DNA from: Linum tenue
Lineage: Eukaryota; Streptophyta; Magnoliopsida; Malpighiales; Linaceae
Assembly (NCBI GenBank): GCA_946122785.1
Contig: CAMGYJ010000005.1
Location: forward strand, 35,516,002-35,580,001
Reading direction: 5' to 3'
Length of the DNA: 64,000 nucleotides
Shown here: one piece after another, positions 42,754-55,786 of the stretch
Layout of the letters: the number at the start of each line of letters is the position of its first letter
Position numbering within the stretch: position 1 is the first letter of the stretch
Made by a program: the position numbers and the translations under genes
The notes under the pieces: model-generated
Database searches by the model: none
Told to the model about the DNA's origin: nothing
What the model saw: only the letters and a program-made list of their open reading frames with translations

Positions 42754-45700
42754 ATGAGCAACAAGAGAGGTCGAGCCTGTGTGGTTGTGTTGGGTGATAT
42801 TGGCCGCAGTCCTAGAATGCAATATCATGCCCTTTCTCTTGCTAACCAGGTATCCAGATCTCGTATCATTCAAATGGTTTTGCCAATGCTGCATGATTAT
42901 TTTATCTGAAAAAGTTCTTTATTGGTGTTGCAGGCAAATCTTGAAGTTGACATTGTTGGATATGGAGGTATCTTATACCCTTCTTTGAAGAAGACTGAAA
43001 ATTTCGTTGGTTCTATTTAGCATGTGTAGGTTGTGGCTTATGAAAGATGAAACCAAGTTTCCTTGGACGTTCCAGAAAAATGTTCTTTGGATCTGATGGG
43101 AAACATGTTTTTCTTTATCTCCCAAAGTATTCTGCCACAGAATTGGTATCAAACCCAACTTAAATACTTTGAATTGACTTGATTAAAGGAAAACTGAGGG
43201 CTTTAGTGATCTGGGATGACTTTCAGGTTGGCGGGAGTGAAGGTCATTGAGTGTGATCAGATTTTTGTTTCTGAATTAGCTTAAACCATCAGAATTGGTA
43301 TCTTTGTTTCTTTTCGTGTTTATGTATCTCTGAATCATTCATTCAAATGTCTCTCTTCCTTTAACCATGAATGTTTGTGGTATTTCTGTCCTCTACAACA
43401 GGCGTACAAGTGTTCCAACACCAGTACATATTCTTTAATTGCTAAGTTTATTGTGTTTCCTTAGCCTGGTTAACTTCTGATTCTCTTGAACATTTTTTTG
43501 GGTATTTATGAATGCTCTAGTTGCTTGAAGCTTAGAAAAACCATGTTCAGTTTTCCTAGTTGGTGAGATGCATGTAAAACCTCTTAGCCAATATTGTTGT
43601 TCAGCCCTTTAAATGATTAACACATAACTTATTTTGTAATGATAGGATCTGTGCCACATGCTGCAGTAGTGGAGCACAAGTCTATCCATGTCCACAACAT
43701 GGTACAAATGGAAACTTTTGCTAGATCAGGATATATTAGTCAACATACACAATGCCTCCTATTTCTTGCAATAGAACTGATGTATCTTTGCTTTGTATTT
43801 ATGCTTTCGACGTGCAGAAACCTATACTTCTTCAGGGCCTGCCAAAGGTCCTTAAACCTTTGGTTCTTCTACTAAAGCCATTGATTCAGTTTCTTATGTT
43901 GCTTTGGTATCTCTGCATCAAAATTGTAAGACCTGATGTTTTCCTGGTTCAGGTGAGTTTACACTTTAGGTTGATAGTGTAAGGGTTTTTTTCTCTTCTA
44001 TCATGAAGTTCTGTTTCTAGCTTAATACAAGTACAGATGTCTTGAAGTTTGTCTCAATATCTGTATGATCTTACAGTCCAATTACATATGAGTTACATAC
44101 GTTACTTTTGCTGATGGGTTAATTTTCCTAACCGTGCATACAATCCAAGTTAACTTTTAGTCTGTTGCTGTTGACGGTCCTTTCATGTTGTAAAAATTAA
44201 AACCAATCCTATTCTCACAAATACTTTTTCAATAGAATCCACCATCCGTACCAACCTTGATGGCAGTGAAATGGGCAAGCTGGTTTCGGAATTCTTCATT
44301 CATAATTGACTGGCACAACTTTGGATACACCTTGATGGCTCTCTCTGTGGGAAGAAATAGTCGATTTGTTGCAGTATATCATTGGTAATTTGTCGCTTTT
44401 CTTTTAGGCATTTTCGGCATATTGCTAAATGATGCTCTTACACTTATTCCTGTACTGACTTATGTCATTCATTTAGGTTTGAACAGCATTTTGGTAAGAT
44501 GGCTAATGGTTCCCTGTGTGTAACAAAGGCAATGCAACATGAATTAGCTCAGAACTGGGGAATTAAGTAAGGGTCAGCTCAAACTCCCACAGTTTTTCTG
44601 AATCCTCGTTTTCATCATCGTTTGGTAAGTCATTTGCTACTGTTTTGTTTTGCGAGCCAACAGTGCCACAGTTCTATATGATAAGCCTCCAGAATTTTTT
44701 CATCCTACTCCAATCGAAGAAAAACACAAGGTATTACTTTTCTTTCCAGAAATTTATTGGTGTGACAAATTTAACTCTTGCTTCATAGGTGAAGTGCATC
44801 ATTTTCAGTTGTTTTGCAGGCTAGGTAAAAGTATCACTCAGCTTCCTAGCATCCGAGATTGTGTTAGCTTTGGTAATCAGAGACTTCTTACCATTTCCGA
44901 TGAGGTTCACTTCTATGCCTCTACACATTTCACCCTTCTTTTAATCTTTTTTTTTTTTTTTTTTTTGCCCCCTCTTTTGCAGAAAGTTTAGCATTAGAAG
45001 ACCAAGGTGTAAAGGAAACTCTATTTACCACGATGACTGATGGTCATGTTTTTCTTAAACCATATCGACCGGCACTTGTTGTTAGCAGTACAAGCTGGTA
45101 AGTAGTTGTAGACTCCTGATAATATGTATGCAGAATGTCTTACCTAACTTGTTAGGGAAGGATATGATTGAAGTAATGTGCAGAAGCCCAAGCAGATCAC
45201 TATGCTAAGCTCATTTGAACTTGTTGATCATGTGGCTGTGCTCAATATAATCCAATATTCTGTCTAGTGGGAACTTTTATGTTTACTTTCAAATGTAAAT
45301 CCTTCGAAGATATTCATTTTAGAGGGGTTATTACAGGACACCTGATGAAGATTTTGGCATTCTGTTGGAAGCTGCTGTTATGTATGATAGACGAGTTACT
45401 GCAATCTTGAATGAAGATGATGGTCTTGATGAAGAGGTTCTTTGGAAAGAGATGGCTCAAGGAAAGAAGACTTTGTACCCTAGGCTACTGTTTGTTATTA
45501 CAGGTTAAGTGATTATTTAATTTGTGTAGCAGCATAGCTCTCAATCTTCAACCTTTTCCCATCATTTAAATGTGGATATATGACTGAAACATGAAGGTAA
45601 AGGGCCGGAGAAGGAACAGTATGAAGAGAAGATAAAGCGCTTGCGGCTGAAGCATGTTGCATTTCGTACAATGTGGTTGTCAGCTGAGGACTATCCTCTG

Positions 45701-47774
45701 CTTCTAGGTACAAGATCTGTTTCGACGTTTTTTTTGTTTTTTCAATTGTTTGTATTGAATCTTTAGTCGTTTTTCTTTAAATAATGGCGCTAAGGTTTAA
45801 ACTGACTGTGCTGTGGATGTTATCATCCCTACATTACCATTAGACCAACCCTAGGGGTTGTATGTATACTTCAGTTCTTAATAGCCTTATTTTTTTATAT
45901 TCACAGGTTCTGCTGATCTTGGTGTGTGCTTGCACACTTCATCTTCGGGATTGGATCTTCCAATGAAGGTAAAGCTAATATTCTGGATTGACAATTAGAG
46001 GTTAAAGTTTATCTTACTGTTTTCTTTAATATATATTACTTTCCCCCTTTCTAACAAAAGAATAAAGAGCAAGGAGAGGGTCAATGCTTGCGTATTGTTA
46101 GTCAGCTGAGAACTACCTCTGCTCTGCTAGTATTTTCTAACCTGACTTTTCACCATCCTGTTACTGTTACAAATCTCCCAAACAAAGTAAAATGTCTTGT
46201 AACCACTATTTTCAACCTGCAATAATCTCCCTCCGCTATTTTCACTCCTTGTGTAACATAGGAGCGCTTGTGTCAACTCAACACATATTTACTTTCTAAA
46301 CTCTCTGCTGGCTTTCAGGTTGTAGATATGTTTGGTTGTGGGCTGCCTGTGTGTGCCGCTGCCTACTCTTGGTAAATTACAGTTACCTTTCATTCTTCCG
46401 ATTTTACTTGAGGAATCCACTAGTTGTTCATATGTGAAGTCTGTCTTCTTTTGATTATCTTATGGACCACAGCATCCACGAATTGGTGGAAGTTGGCAAA
46501 AATGGACTCCTCTTTTCATCATCTTCTGAGCTAGCAGATCAACTTCTGGTACGTAAGCGTTTTCTTCGAGTTAACTGTGACTAACATACCAAAAGCTTTG
46601 AATCCATTTGAGTCACCATGTTAATTATGAATTGATTAAATCACCATATCAAGCCACACACAGATCAAGGACATCACATCCAATGGAAACTTGTAATTCC
46701 TATGAACTCCTCTTTCTGTATGCTACTGTCATAAGCAACATGAGCGGATGTATAGAGATGGGTGATGCCTTGAAATTCAGTATCAACGAATAAAATGCAA
46801 ATGTACTTTTGAACTTTCAACTTATATGTACGGGGCGATTGATGTTATTTTATTATTTTCTTGCTAGCCTGACGACTTTTAAAATATTTATAGATGTTGT
46901 TTGAGGGATTTCCTGACAAATGCAATACATTGGCTTCGCTGAGAAATGGGGCATCAGAAGCAGGGGACTCAAGGTGGATTTCTGAATGGGAGGAACATGC
47001 AAAGCCATTAATACATCAGGCAAGTCTCCGTCTGAGTAAATTTGCTCTTCTAATGCATCGTGTCTCCACTGCATGAATATTAAGAGATTCTACAAGTTTC
47101 ATATCACTAGAATGGACAGAAGATTATGGTTGTTTCGAAACCGATGAACACCAAATAATGCTTGAAAATTGCCCTGACCCGTTCCTGTCCCGTCCCTGAC
47201 CCGTCCCTAAAGGGTCAAGATGTATAATTGACCCGTCTCGTCCCTGTCTCCTTCTTGACCCTATCTGACCCTCAAGGGATGGGACGGGATGAGACGGGTC
47301 GGGTCAGTGGGTCGACCCTAATTTACACACTACTTTTTTTTAAATTACGTTTTGGTACCCAAAATTATTTTTTCTTACAATTTAGTACCTAACAATTATT
47401 GTTTTACAAATAAGTCCTTAAATTTTGATGGTAAAATTACATTTTGGTACCCAATTTTTTTTATTTTGCAATTTAGTACCTAAACTTTTAAAAATTTTAC
47501 GAAGAGATCCAATGTGTTATGAGATATTTGTTGTTGCTAAGGGAGTAAGGGTCACAGGGGACCCGTCCCGACCCTTATAGGGTCAAGCTGACTCGTCCCT
47601 AAACTGACCCTATAGACAAACTGACCCGTCCCGACCCTCAGGGACGGGAAGGGTCGGGACGGGTCAGTGGGTTTTCAGGGTCAAACTTTCACCCCTACCT
47701 TCTAGCTCTTTTTCCCTATGTAACTTGGACGAGCTTGTCAACTTTTGCAGGCTATTTCTGCAAACACGAAGTAA
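42754..47774 (+). CDS. ALG1: chitobiosyldiphosphodolichol beta-mannosyltransferase, 16 exons
   Basis: Exons 42754-42849, 42934-42967, 43646-43701, 43818-43952, 44236-44384, 44477-44566, 44664-44730, 44809-44872, 44983-45097, 45337-45503, 45597-45707, 45907-45968, 46319-46371, 46473-46548, 46894-47019 and 47751-47774 are all in phase, giving 474 residues. The N-terminus [21 protein letters not shown], the hydrophobic segment in exon 4 ([19 protein letters not shown]), [24 protein letters not shown], the nucleotide-sugar region [12 protein letters not shown] and [10 protein letters not shown] identify GT33 family ALG1. The enzyme adds the first mannose from GDP-mannose to the dolichol-linked chitobiose on the cytosolic face of the ER, early in N-glycan assembly. 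The last intron has a GC donor (CAG then GCAAGT). Reading through it would instead end about 19 codons on. Confidence 0.92.
47190..47697. mobile_element. ALG1: hAT-like MITE in the last ALG1 intron
   Basis: Repeated GACCCGTCCC/GGGACGGGTC words at both sides and a right end whose complement reads TAGGGGTGAAAGTTTGAC resemble hAT-type MITEs. The centre has AATTTAGTACCTAA and TTTGGTACCC words also seen near 54.3-54.5 kb. The left border and target duplication are unclear. Confidence 0.5.
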
Positions 47775-49907
47775 TTTCCATTTGAATACTGTTATCTTGG
47801 GCACTAGGGTGTTGATGGGCACTTACGGATCGATCAAATACAAACTGGATGAGAATACAACTATCAAATTGTTTTACAGGTGATTGTGGTCTTAAACTTT
47901 GAAATTTAGGGTGGATGGAGCTCTTCATCCCCAATGTCATTGCACCAATCTTTGGAATTTACAGGCAAGATTGTACTTGGTAGGTTCAGAACCTTGTAAC
48001 TTTGATAATCCGAGTCAAATTGCTAGTAGCCACAAGTCGAATAACTTGAGCCCCTAGCGGGAGGGTATCGTACTGCTACTGCTGTTTGCCATTGATGGTT
48101 TGGTTTTGGTGCTTCCACTACATTCTTCCTGAGAACATCAAAAGGAAGGTGTAAATGCCACAACAACAACAACAACAACAGAGTGGGTAATGGTAGTTAC
48201 CATTACTGGGGAAGCTTTCTATTGTCATTCTTTAACGTTTGGAAGCTAAAAAAGGAAACCTGTTGTCCTTGGATTAGATGGCAAGGGATGGTGGCCTACA
48301 ACGCCCGCCAGTCACGGCGCAACCACCCCCCTTTTACTTATTGACCACCTCCTCCTTCATTTATTTTTCAGATCCATGATTTCAACTGTTAGGTAAAGGG
48401 TAAAGCAAATTGGAAGAATGGATTGGGGAGGGGTTCTATCATATCATTTGATTCTGTCTCTTTCCTTTTTCCATGTACTCTCGGCTATATATAAACTGAT
48501 TTGCAACCAGCTAATTAGTAGATTTGTGTAGCCAGTAACTCGGTCAAATTTTGTGTTAAGGCGGGTCCAACGAAAAATATATACCAAAATTAATTTTGTG
48601 TTATAATGATTCACAATGTGTTGTCATAATTTGAAATATATATTACTTGTTTCCTAAGATATTAGATGCTACTAATTATTGTATAGATGTTATAATGTTA
48701 AGATAAGATGACTTGAGTTGAATGTTGGAAATGCTATTTGAAGAAAAGGAGGTCTGCAATTCAGTTGAGTAATTTACCCTCCATGCACTGCAGTCCTATT
48801 ACTTGTATTTTTCATTAGTGTGTTGCAAAGTCAAGGTGGTGCACCCGACCCATCTCGTGTAATATATGGTTAAACAACTTATAATACCAATAATCCTTCT
48901 TGGTTTTGGTTTTTATTTTTCCAAAATGATTTATATCTTAAAGTTAATAAAGTCTTACATTTAGGTGGCTTAGTTAGATCTTAAAGTTACATTTAATCCT
49001 TCCGCTTAAATTGTGTGTTATTCCTCTTTGTAAATAGTAATACGAGATGTATCTCTACAATCATGAAGGAACAATATAGAAAAAATGAAAAGGGATGATG
49101 GTTCCGGTTTTATAGATCATAGATTTAAATACTTTCTATTCCAAATATCTAAGATTGCCTTGATTTGATGCACTTGACATCGGATTTATAGTTTCAATTG
49201 CACTCATATATATAAAAAAAAAGTGAATAAAAAACATACATTTTTCTTATTTGAAATATCACTTTGTCAAATATATGTGATTAATGATTCGCGGTCTTAA
49301 CAATGGATAGACAGAGAGTGCTCATAGCTAGGAGGAACGTTTGGATGAAGTCCAGTCATTTTTATCTTTTTATTTTTTAATTTCCTCTATATCGATTCAG
49401 TTTATTCCACGGACCTTCAATAAGGTTACTTATTTAGTGAACAAACATGTCATTTCATTACAAAGTTCGGTTCTTTCTTAACTACAATTATTTAATGCTT
49501 TATAATTTCTATTATCTAACGCCATCTTTCTTGGATTATCTACAATGGAAAACATAATTACCCCCAACCTGTTTTTGTTGTTATACGAATCAATTCCTCT
49601 CCGGCAAAGTACAATAATGAAAGGTAACTAGTGAAAGGAACGACATTGTGAACAATGAGTGAAAGACCTTTAGTAGAAACAAGAAAGCTTCAAGAATGTA
49701 TGCCTCATTCTCCATGAATCAAGCTCTACTAATTTAGCTTTGATCATGGAAAGACACAATCATAAACCTCCCACTCAACAAACCCATTTCATTAAATATT
49801 TACTGCTCTCCCTCACCACTCCCCACTCAAAATTTATTTCACCACTCCCAAGTCCTCCATACAAGCTCCAACCAACGATTTATGGTGTGCAGTGCACAAG
49901 CAAAAAC
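47775..49907. other. intergenic between ALG1 and the TBL gene
   Basis: Contains the ALG1 3' UTR, a (CAA)n microsatellite at 48160-48182 and AT-rich sequence. No further gene recognised. Confidence 0.5.
48160..48182. repeat. (CAA)n microsatellite
   Basis: About seven consecutive CAA units. Confidence 0.9.
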
Positions 49908-51523
49908 ATGGCTGCAGCAGAAACCAGCAAGCCCCTGCCTTTCTTCTTCACCATCCTCATCATAACCTCCACTACCATCCTTCTTTCTCCCCTCTCCGGC
50001 GCCAACTCGTCGTCGGAGTTCGGCATCGAAGACGGATGGAGCGCCAGCAGCGGGATGAACAAGAACGAGGAGGCCGATGACGTGAACATTGTCCAGACCA
50101 GCAGGCATGGCTTCTTCTCATCGGCTTCTACTAAAAGGGCATGTGACTTTACTTCTGGGAGATGGGTTTATGACCAATCCTATCCTCTTTACGACTCCAA
50201 TTGCCCTTACCTCACCACCGCCGTCACCTGCCAGAAAAACGGTCGCCCTGATTCCGACTACCAGAAGTGGAGGTGGAAGCCCCATGGCTGCTCTGTTCCA
50301 AGGTACACCCAAAATTCACACTGCACTTTCTATTTGATTGTTTACAAGTAACTGCTTGGGTTTAGGAGTTGTTGTTACGAACTGGTTCTTGATACGGTAT
50401 CATACTTTCGTACAACATGTGCAGGTTTGATGCCCTGAAGTTTCTAGGGAAAATGAGGAGGAAGAGAGTAATGTTGGTGGGTGATTCGATAATGAGGAAT
50501 CAGTGGGAATCTCTGGTGTGTTTGGTCCAAGGGGTTATTCCGACTGGCCGTAAATTGGTGTCCTATGATGGCCCTTCCATGGCCTTCCATGCTATGGTAG
50601 GAATTAGGATGATAGTACCTTAATTCATGCTTTGGCTACTTCCTTTGAACTAAGCCGATTTGAGAATCATGGAACAATTACAGGATTACGACGCAACGAT
50701 CGAGTTCAGCTGGGCTCCCCTGCTGGTGGAGCTGAAGAAAGGGTCTGGCAACAAGCGGATTCTGCATCTGGACATGATTGAAGAGAATGCCAGATACTGG
50801 AGAAATGTCGACTTCCTCGTCTTCGACTCTGCTCATTGGTGGACTCATTCCGAGGCTTGGAGCTCGTAAGTAATTCAGTAAGACAGACAAGTTACGCATT
50901 TATGCAGACATGTGCATCACTTTGTGGTTATAGTGTATGTTAAATCCTAATGAGTGCTTGTTTGAAAATGGATTGTTGCAAGGTGGGACTATTACATGGT
51001 AGGGAAGACGATGTACCAAAAAATGAACCCAATGGTTGCTTACCAAAAGGGTTTGACAACATGGGCGAAATGGATCGACCTCAATCTCGATCCGAGCAAA
51101 ACCAAAGTCGTTTTTCGGACCATGTCTCCTAGACACAACAGGTAAAAATTTCAATTCGGCCTCTCGATACTATGATAACCAAACCAACAAAATGCTAACC
51201 CTATAGTGAAAATGGAAAGGGAGAATGGGTGGAAGTGCTACAAGCAGAAGAAGCCATTGCCGTACATGAGCCACAGGCATGTGCCAGAACCGGTGGTGGT
51301 GGTGAAAGAGGTGGTGAAGAAGATGAGGTTCCCAGTGTATTTGCAGGACATCACATCGATGTCGGCTCTGCGGAGAGACGGGCATCCTTCGGTGTACAGA
51401 ATAACCCAAGAGGAGAAGAACAAGAAGAAGCGACTACAGAAGGATATATCGTCGGATTGCAGCCACTGGTGCCTCCCTGGTGTCCCTGATATCTGGAATG
51501 AAATGCTGGCTTCTCTGATGTAG
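49908..51523 (+). CDS. trichome birefringence-like (TBL) O-acetyltransferase
   Basis: Exons 49908-50302, 50425-50596, 50684-50865, 50983-51141 and 51220-51523 are in phase and give 403 residues. The chosen ATG (49908) starts a short N-terminus with a hydrophobic signal anchor (about residues 11-33, FFFTILIITSTTILL); an upstream in-frame ATG at 49746 would add 54 residues and is less likely. The PMR5 N-terminal domain begins at CDFTSGRWVYD (about residue 78). The catalytic GDS is 151-153 in GDSIMRNQW and the DxxH is Asp382-His385 in DCSHWCLPGVPDIWNEML. TBL proteins acetylate xylan, mannan or pectin in the Golgi. It looks most like the TBL36 branch, from memory only, so no symbol is given. It is intact and tail-to-tail with the dioxygenase gene. 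Confidence 0.9.
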
Positions 51524-51731
51524 CTAGCGCACGTTTTAAATTTAGAAGAATGTGGTGTTGTTTGTTCATCATAACTTTATCCAGAGACTCTTTTATTTAG
51601 TAAATCATATCCGTACTTCTACACTATCTAGTATGGTGCATATGAAATTGATCACAATTTCACAAAGACCAGGACTTACATGAAAGGTACCAGACAAACA
51701 AAATACAGTATACTGTTGAAGATGGCAAGTT

Positions 51732-53073
51732 TCAGAGCTTAAAATGCTGCAATGCAGGTTTTCCATCAAGGCCTTTCCCAATGAAATGAGATTCGTAATC
51801 GGCAATTGTAGTTTCCCTGTATTTCGGAGGATCGTCTTCTGATAACAACTCTTTTATAGGTCCGTACTTTCTAAGGATTCGACGAAAACCCAGTGGTGAA
51901 AAAGGATGCTACAGAAACTCTCGGTCTAATGCTCTTACTAATCACCCTATGCTCCACGCTTACGAACTTGTCATTCGATATCAGCTGTATCAAAAAACCC
52001 CAGCAACCAAGAAAATGAAAATGAAATCATGAGTATAAATAAATGCAAAATAAGGATTAACATTAAGGATGGAAGAAAACTTGCCTGGAGCAAATCACTA
52101 ATGTTAACCACCAGAGCTCCAGGTAGAGGTGGCACATCAACCCATTGATTCTGATGAAGAACTTGAAGACCTCCAACATGGTCTTGTAGCAGCACCGTAA
52201 TGAAGCTATCGTCTTGATGCTTGGTCGCACCCAAGGTCAGTTCAGGCTGCGGACAAGCTGGATAGTAATGGCACACGACGTGCAATCCTGCTGCACAATC
52301 CAGCTCTTTCAAATGATTTCTTCCCAAACCCAGAGCTTCCGACAAACAATTGGAACGGCAAATCCGCCAGTTTCATCATTTCACTGGAGTCAGGATTTCC
52401 CTGCAGCAAAGGGTGATGTGGGTATTTTATATTATAACAAGCACGGTCCATCGTATTTTGGGTTTGAACTTTGTGGCCAAACAATCACGATCCATCGAAA
52501 AGAACAATCTCATTACCTGCAGCTGGAGGGCAGTTCTTCAGGGAGGGGAGGGTCAGGGGACATTTGATACATGATATTATCCCTCCAATTAGCAGCTGGT
52601 GCGGTATACAAGTCAAAGTTGCTGTTGTAAACAATTTTGCTGGACAGGTCGCGGTGGTAGAATGGCTTCTTCAGCTCAACGTCCTGCTCATAGAACCTGC
52701 CAACCCCTGCTTTCATCTCTTCCAGTACACTCTCTTCCGGGATTCCATGATTCACCAGTTGGAAGAATCCCCACTTCCCACATGCATCCCTAACTTGCTC
52801 GATAATCTTTTTTCGCCTTTCGGGGTCATCGTTGGCTCCTGTCAGGTCTATGATTGGTAAAATGAAGTTTGGATCATCGGCTGAAGAAGTCGTGGATTGC
52901 CTGTAGTCGAGAAGGTGCGGCGGCGTGTGGAAGATGCGAGGGAGCTCAGTGATTCCGGCATCGGCCAGCCCTTTGACTCCAGCTTTCGTTTCGTCGAAAT
53001 GCTTTAGCTCCGCGAGCCAATAACAAGGAGCAGCAGGAATTACAGCGTCTTCCTCCAGAGTAGTGGTTGCCAT
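51732..53073 (-). pseudogene. 2-oxoglutarate dioxygenase (ACC oxidase homolog-like), frameshifted
   Basis: Exons from the 5' end: 53073-52517, 52400-52085 and 51984-51732. Exon 1 holds the DIOX_N domain (LPIIDLTG, CGKWGFFQLVNHGIPEE). Exon 2 holds the first iron ligands in TKHQDDSF (HxD) and [12 protein letters not shown]. Exon 3 holds the distal His in VEHRV and the 2-oxoglutarate-binding RPRVSV. By family comparison three frame changes are visible: one base lost soon after the exon 2 acceptor, one base gained about 45 bases later (these compensate), and another shift in exon 3 near the sequence encoding FSSNP. The exon 2 donor is GC (CAG then GCAAGT). Substrate unknown; relatives make specialised metabolites. 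It is likely a young pseudogene unless the changes are sequencing errors. Confidence 0.75.
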
Positions 53074-53953
53074 TTTCGCCTTGTTTCGGTCACCTTCCAG
53101 TGAACCAAATGTCTGCTACTTAAGCTTAATGATGCAAAGCATTGATATTTTGTTCATGTGTACGATGGCAACCACATGTTTCAGATTAATAATTGAGCTG
53201 AATTCTTCTTCTTTTTCCTCCCTTCTTGTGGAATATCAGCGCCCTAAAGTCAATTCTATAATCAATTTTGGATGCCCATATTGCAGCAATAAGATGTGAC
53301 CCAAAAGAATTTAAATATAATAAAATAAAATCTTCTTAGTTATTGGTGTTATCTTGTGACTAAAGATAAGACTTTCTACCAAAAGATAAACTGCAGCAGT
53401 GGGGAAAGTCAGTGGATGACCTATGTTTGTAATGTGGGCTTGGTTCAGAGACACGATCGCACTTATGCTTCTAGTGTTCCTTCTCCTGTGAAGTGTTCAA
53501 TAGCAGCATGTCAATAATACATCAAGCTTGCCAACACTGTAATGACTTTGAAAGCTATTTGCAGTGGGCAATGAGTTCGTTTTTAGGGGGTGAAAGCCTA
53601 TGGTTAAAATTGGCAGGCTGGTTTGGAATGTTGCTGTCAGTATGCTTTGGAGGGAGAGGTGTGGAAGAAAGAATGCAATGGTGAGCCAGGAGTGACTGCT
53701 CAGGAAGTATTGCGACGAATAGTTAGTCTCATGGAGGTAGCATGAGAAGGAAATGTGGGTCTGTTTGTTGATGGTAGAAGTGTTGGTTTCCAAAGTTAGA
53801 TAAGTTTGCTGTTAGTAGATGTTAGTAACTGTTATTAGCTGAGATCATGTATACTGTTAATTGAGTGTAGGCTGTTAAGTAGACTGATACTGGGTTCCTT
53901 ACAGCAGTGTAACTACTTGAGATATAATAATATCTAAATTGAGTTGTCAAACG

Positions 53954-54077
53954 TGTAATTTGCCCTATTCTAGTGCATCACCCAAGTAAAATTTTCGGGT
54001 GATACATGTGAATTTTTTTGGTAAACTAGGTGACCTTTGATGTAATTTGCCCTATTCTAGTGCATCACCCAAGTAAA
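53954..54077. repeat. 37-bp perfect direct repeat, 87-bp period
   Basis: TGTAATTTGCCCTATTCTAG through CCCAAGTAAA occurs at 53954-53990 and identically at 54041-54077. Confidence 0.9.
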
Positions 54078-54930
54078 TAGTTGGAGGTAGGAATGACAAT
54101 AGATTAATTTATTGAATAATTTGATGTAATTTTCATAATCCATACTGATATTAGGTGGAAGTTGATTATGTGTAGGATATGAGTAACGTATATGGGGTTG
54201 GAAGTTTGTAGATGGGTTTCGGTAGGGTATGAGTATTCACTTTCATAATCTAAATGTGTATGAGTTGGGTATGGATACCCATTTATTCGAAGGTGTTTTA
54301 ATTACATATACAAAAATTAGACCTATTTGTAGAACTTCAAAAGTTTAGGTAGAAAAATGTAATACACAAAAAATTTAGGTACTAAAAAGTAATGTTCCAT
54401 CAATAATTTGAGAACTTATATGCCAAAAAATAATTTTAGGTTATAAATTTAAAGATCTATTAAGTTTAGGTACTGAATTGTAATTTGCATAGTTGAGACT
54501 TGATTCCTTTTATGGTGATGTATTTAAGATGATAATTATTTACTATTTTATAGAAAAATGGAAACTTATTTGATATGTGTAGATATCTAGCCAAACATTC
54601 TATGTATAATTGTCGGCATTTTGGCTTGCACACCTTGTGTTGCTGGTTTGTTCTTGTTTCCTTTGACTTGGACTTTGTTTTTATCCCTTTAATGCAATTT
54701 ATTCATCCTTATATAAAAAAATTGTTGACAATTCTAGCTCGGATGAAAAAGAAAAACTCTTGAGAGAAGCAAAAGGAATACAAACTTGAACTCGCTTAAA
54801 ATTTCACACCTTCAAATCTCATAGTGGAAAATGACGACTTTCTAATAAGTAATAATCATATATATTTATTTTTAATTGAACTCGACATTGAGTTGAAAAA
54901 GTTAGTGGTTCATGGTTCAGTTATTAATTC

Positions 54931-55786
54931 TCTAGAATGTTGGTAAGTCGTGTATAAACTCATTCATACTTGTGATCAGAATACATAAAAATAGTATTAC
55001 TAATTAAGGTTATAGAAGGCGGGTGAAAAATGAAACCAAGATGAAGTATATGATGGAGAAGTCTTGACAAATTCTTTTATTGACGCTAGCTTATGTAGAT
55101 GCCACATATTTTGTTACATAGTACAAGTTTGTTTAGTATCCTGTAAATGTACAAAATGAGTTTATAAATTTGCTCTTGCAATATTTTAGAGTCGTCTCTT
55201 TTGTACCATTTATTTAATGCTTCATGTAATAAGCAAATATAAAATGGTTGAATCTTTTTCTACATCTAGTGATACAACATCTTGTATGGTACAAACTAAA
55301 TTTATACTTTTATGCTATGGTGGATTGCATTTTCTAGACTGTTGGTGAGTCGTGTATGGACCCGTTTATACTTGTGATCAAAATACATAAAAATAGTATT
55401 ACTAATTAAGGTTATGGAAGACGAGTGAAAAATGAAACGAAGAGGAAGTATATGATGGAGAGGTTTTGACCAATTCTTTTATTTGGCCGTCAATACAACA
55501 GTCAACCCTTTTCACCGTAGCAGTTTATTAACACGTGCTTATGTAGATGTTGCATATTTTGTTACATGTAGATAGTAGAAGTTTGTTTAGTACCCCATAA
55601 ATGTGCAAAATGAGTTTATAAATTCGCTCTTGCAATATTTTAGAGTCGTCTCTCTTTTATCATTTATTTAATGTTTCACGTAATGAGCAAATATAAAATG
55701 GTCAAATCTTCTTCTACAGTTGAGTAATACAATATCTTGTGTGGTACAAACTAAATTTATACTTCTATGTTAGGGTGGATTGGATT
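54931..55786. repeat. diverged tandem duplication, units of about 400-450 bp
   Basis: Unit 1 (about 54931-55332) and unit 2 (about 55333-55786) align along their length. Both run from TCTAGA.TGTTGGT.AGTCGTGTAT through AATACATAAAAATAGTATTA, TGCAAAATGAGTTTATAAAT-like and TTTTAGAGTCGTCTCT to GGTGGATTG. Unit 2 has an extra segment of about 50 bases after 55485. Neither unit has coding capacity. Confidence 0.85.

Noticed and set aside
49740..49907. Extended N-terminus of the TBL protein
   Set aside because: The upstream in-frame segment is low-complexity and would bury the signal anchor. The ATG at 49908 gives the usual family architecture.
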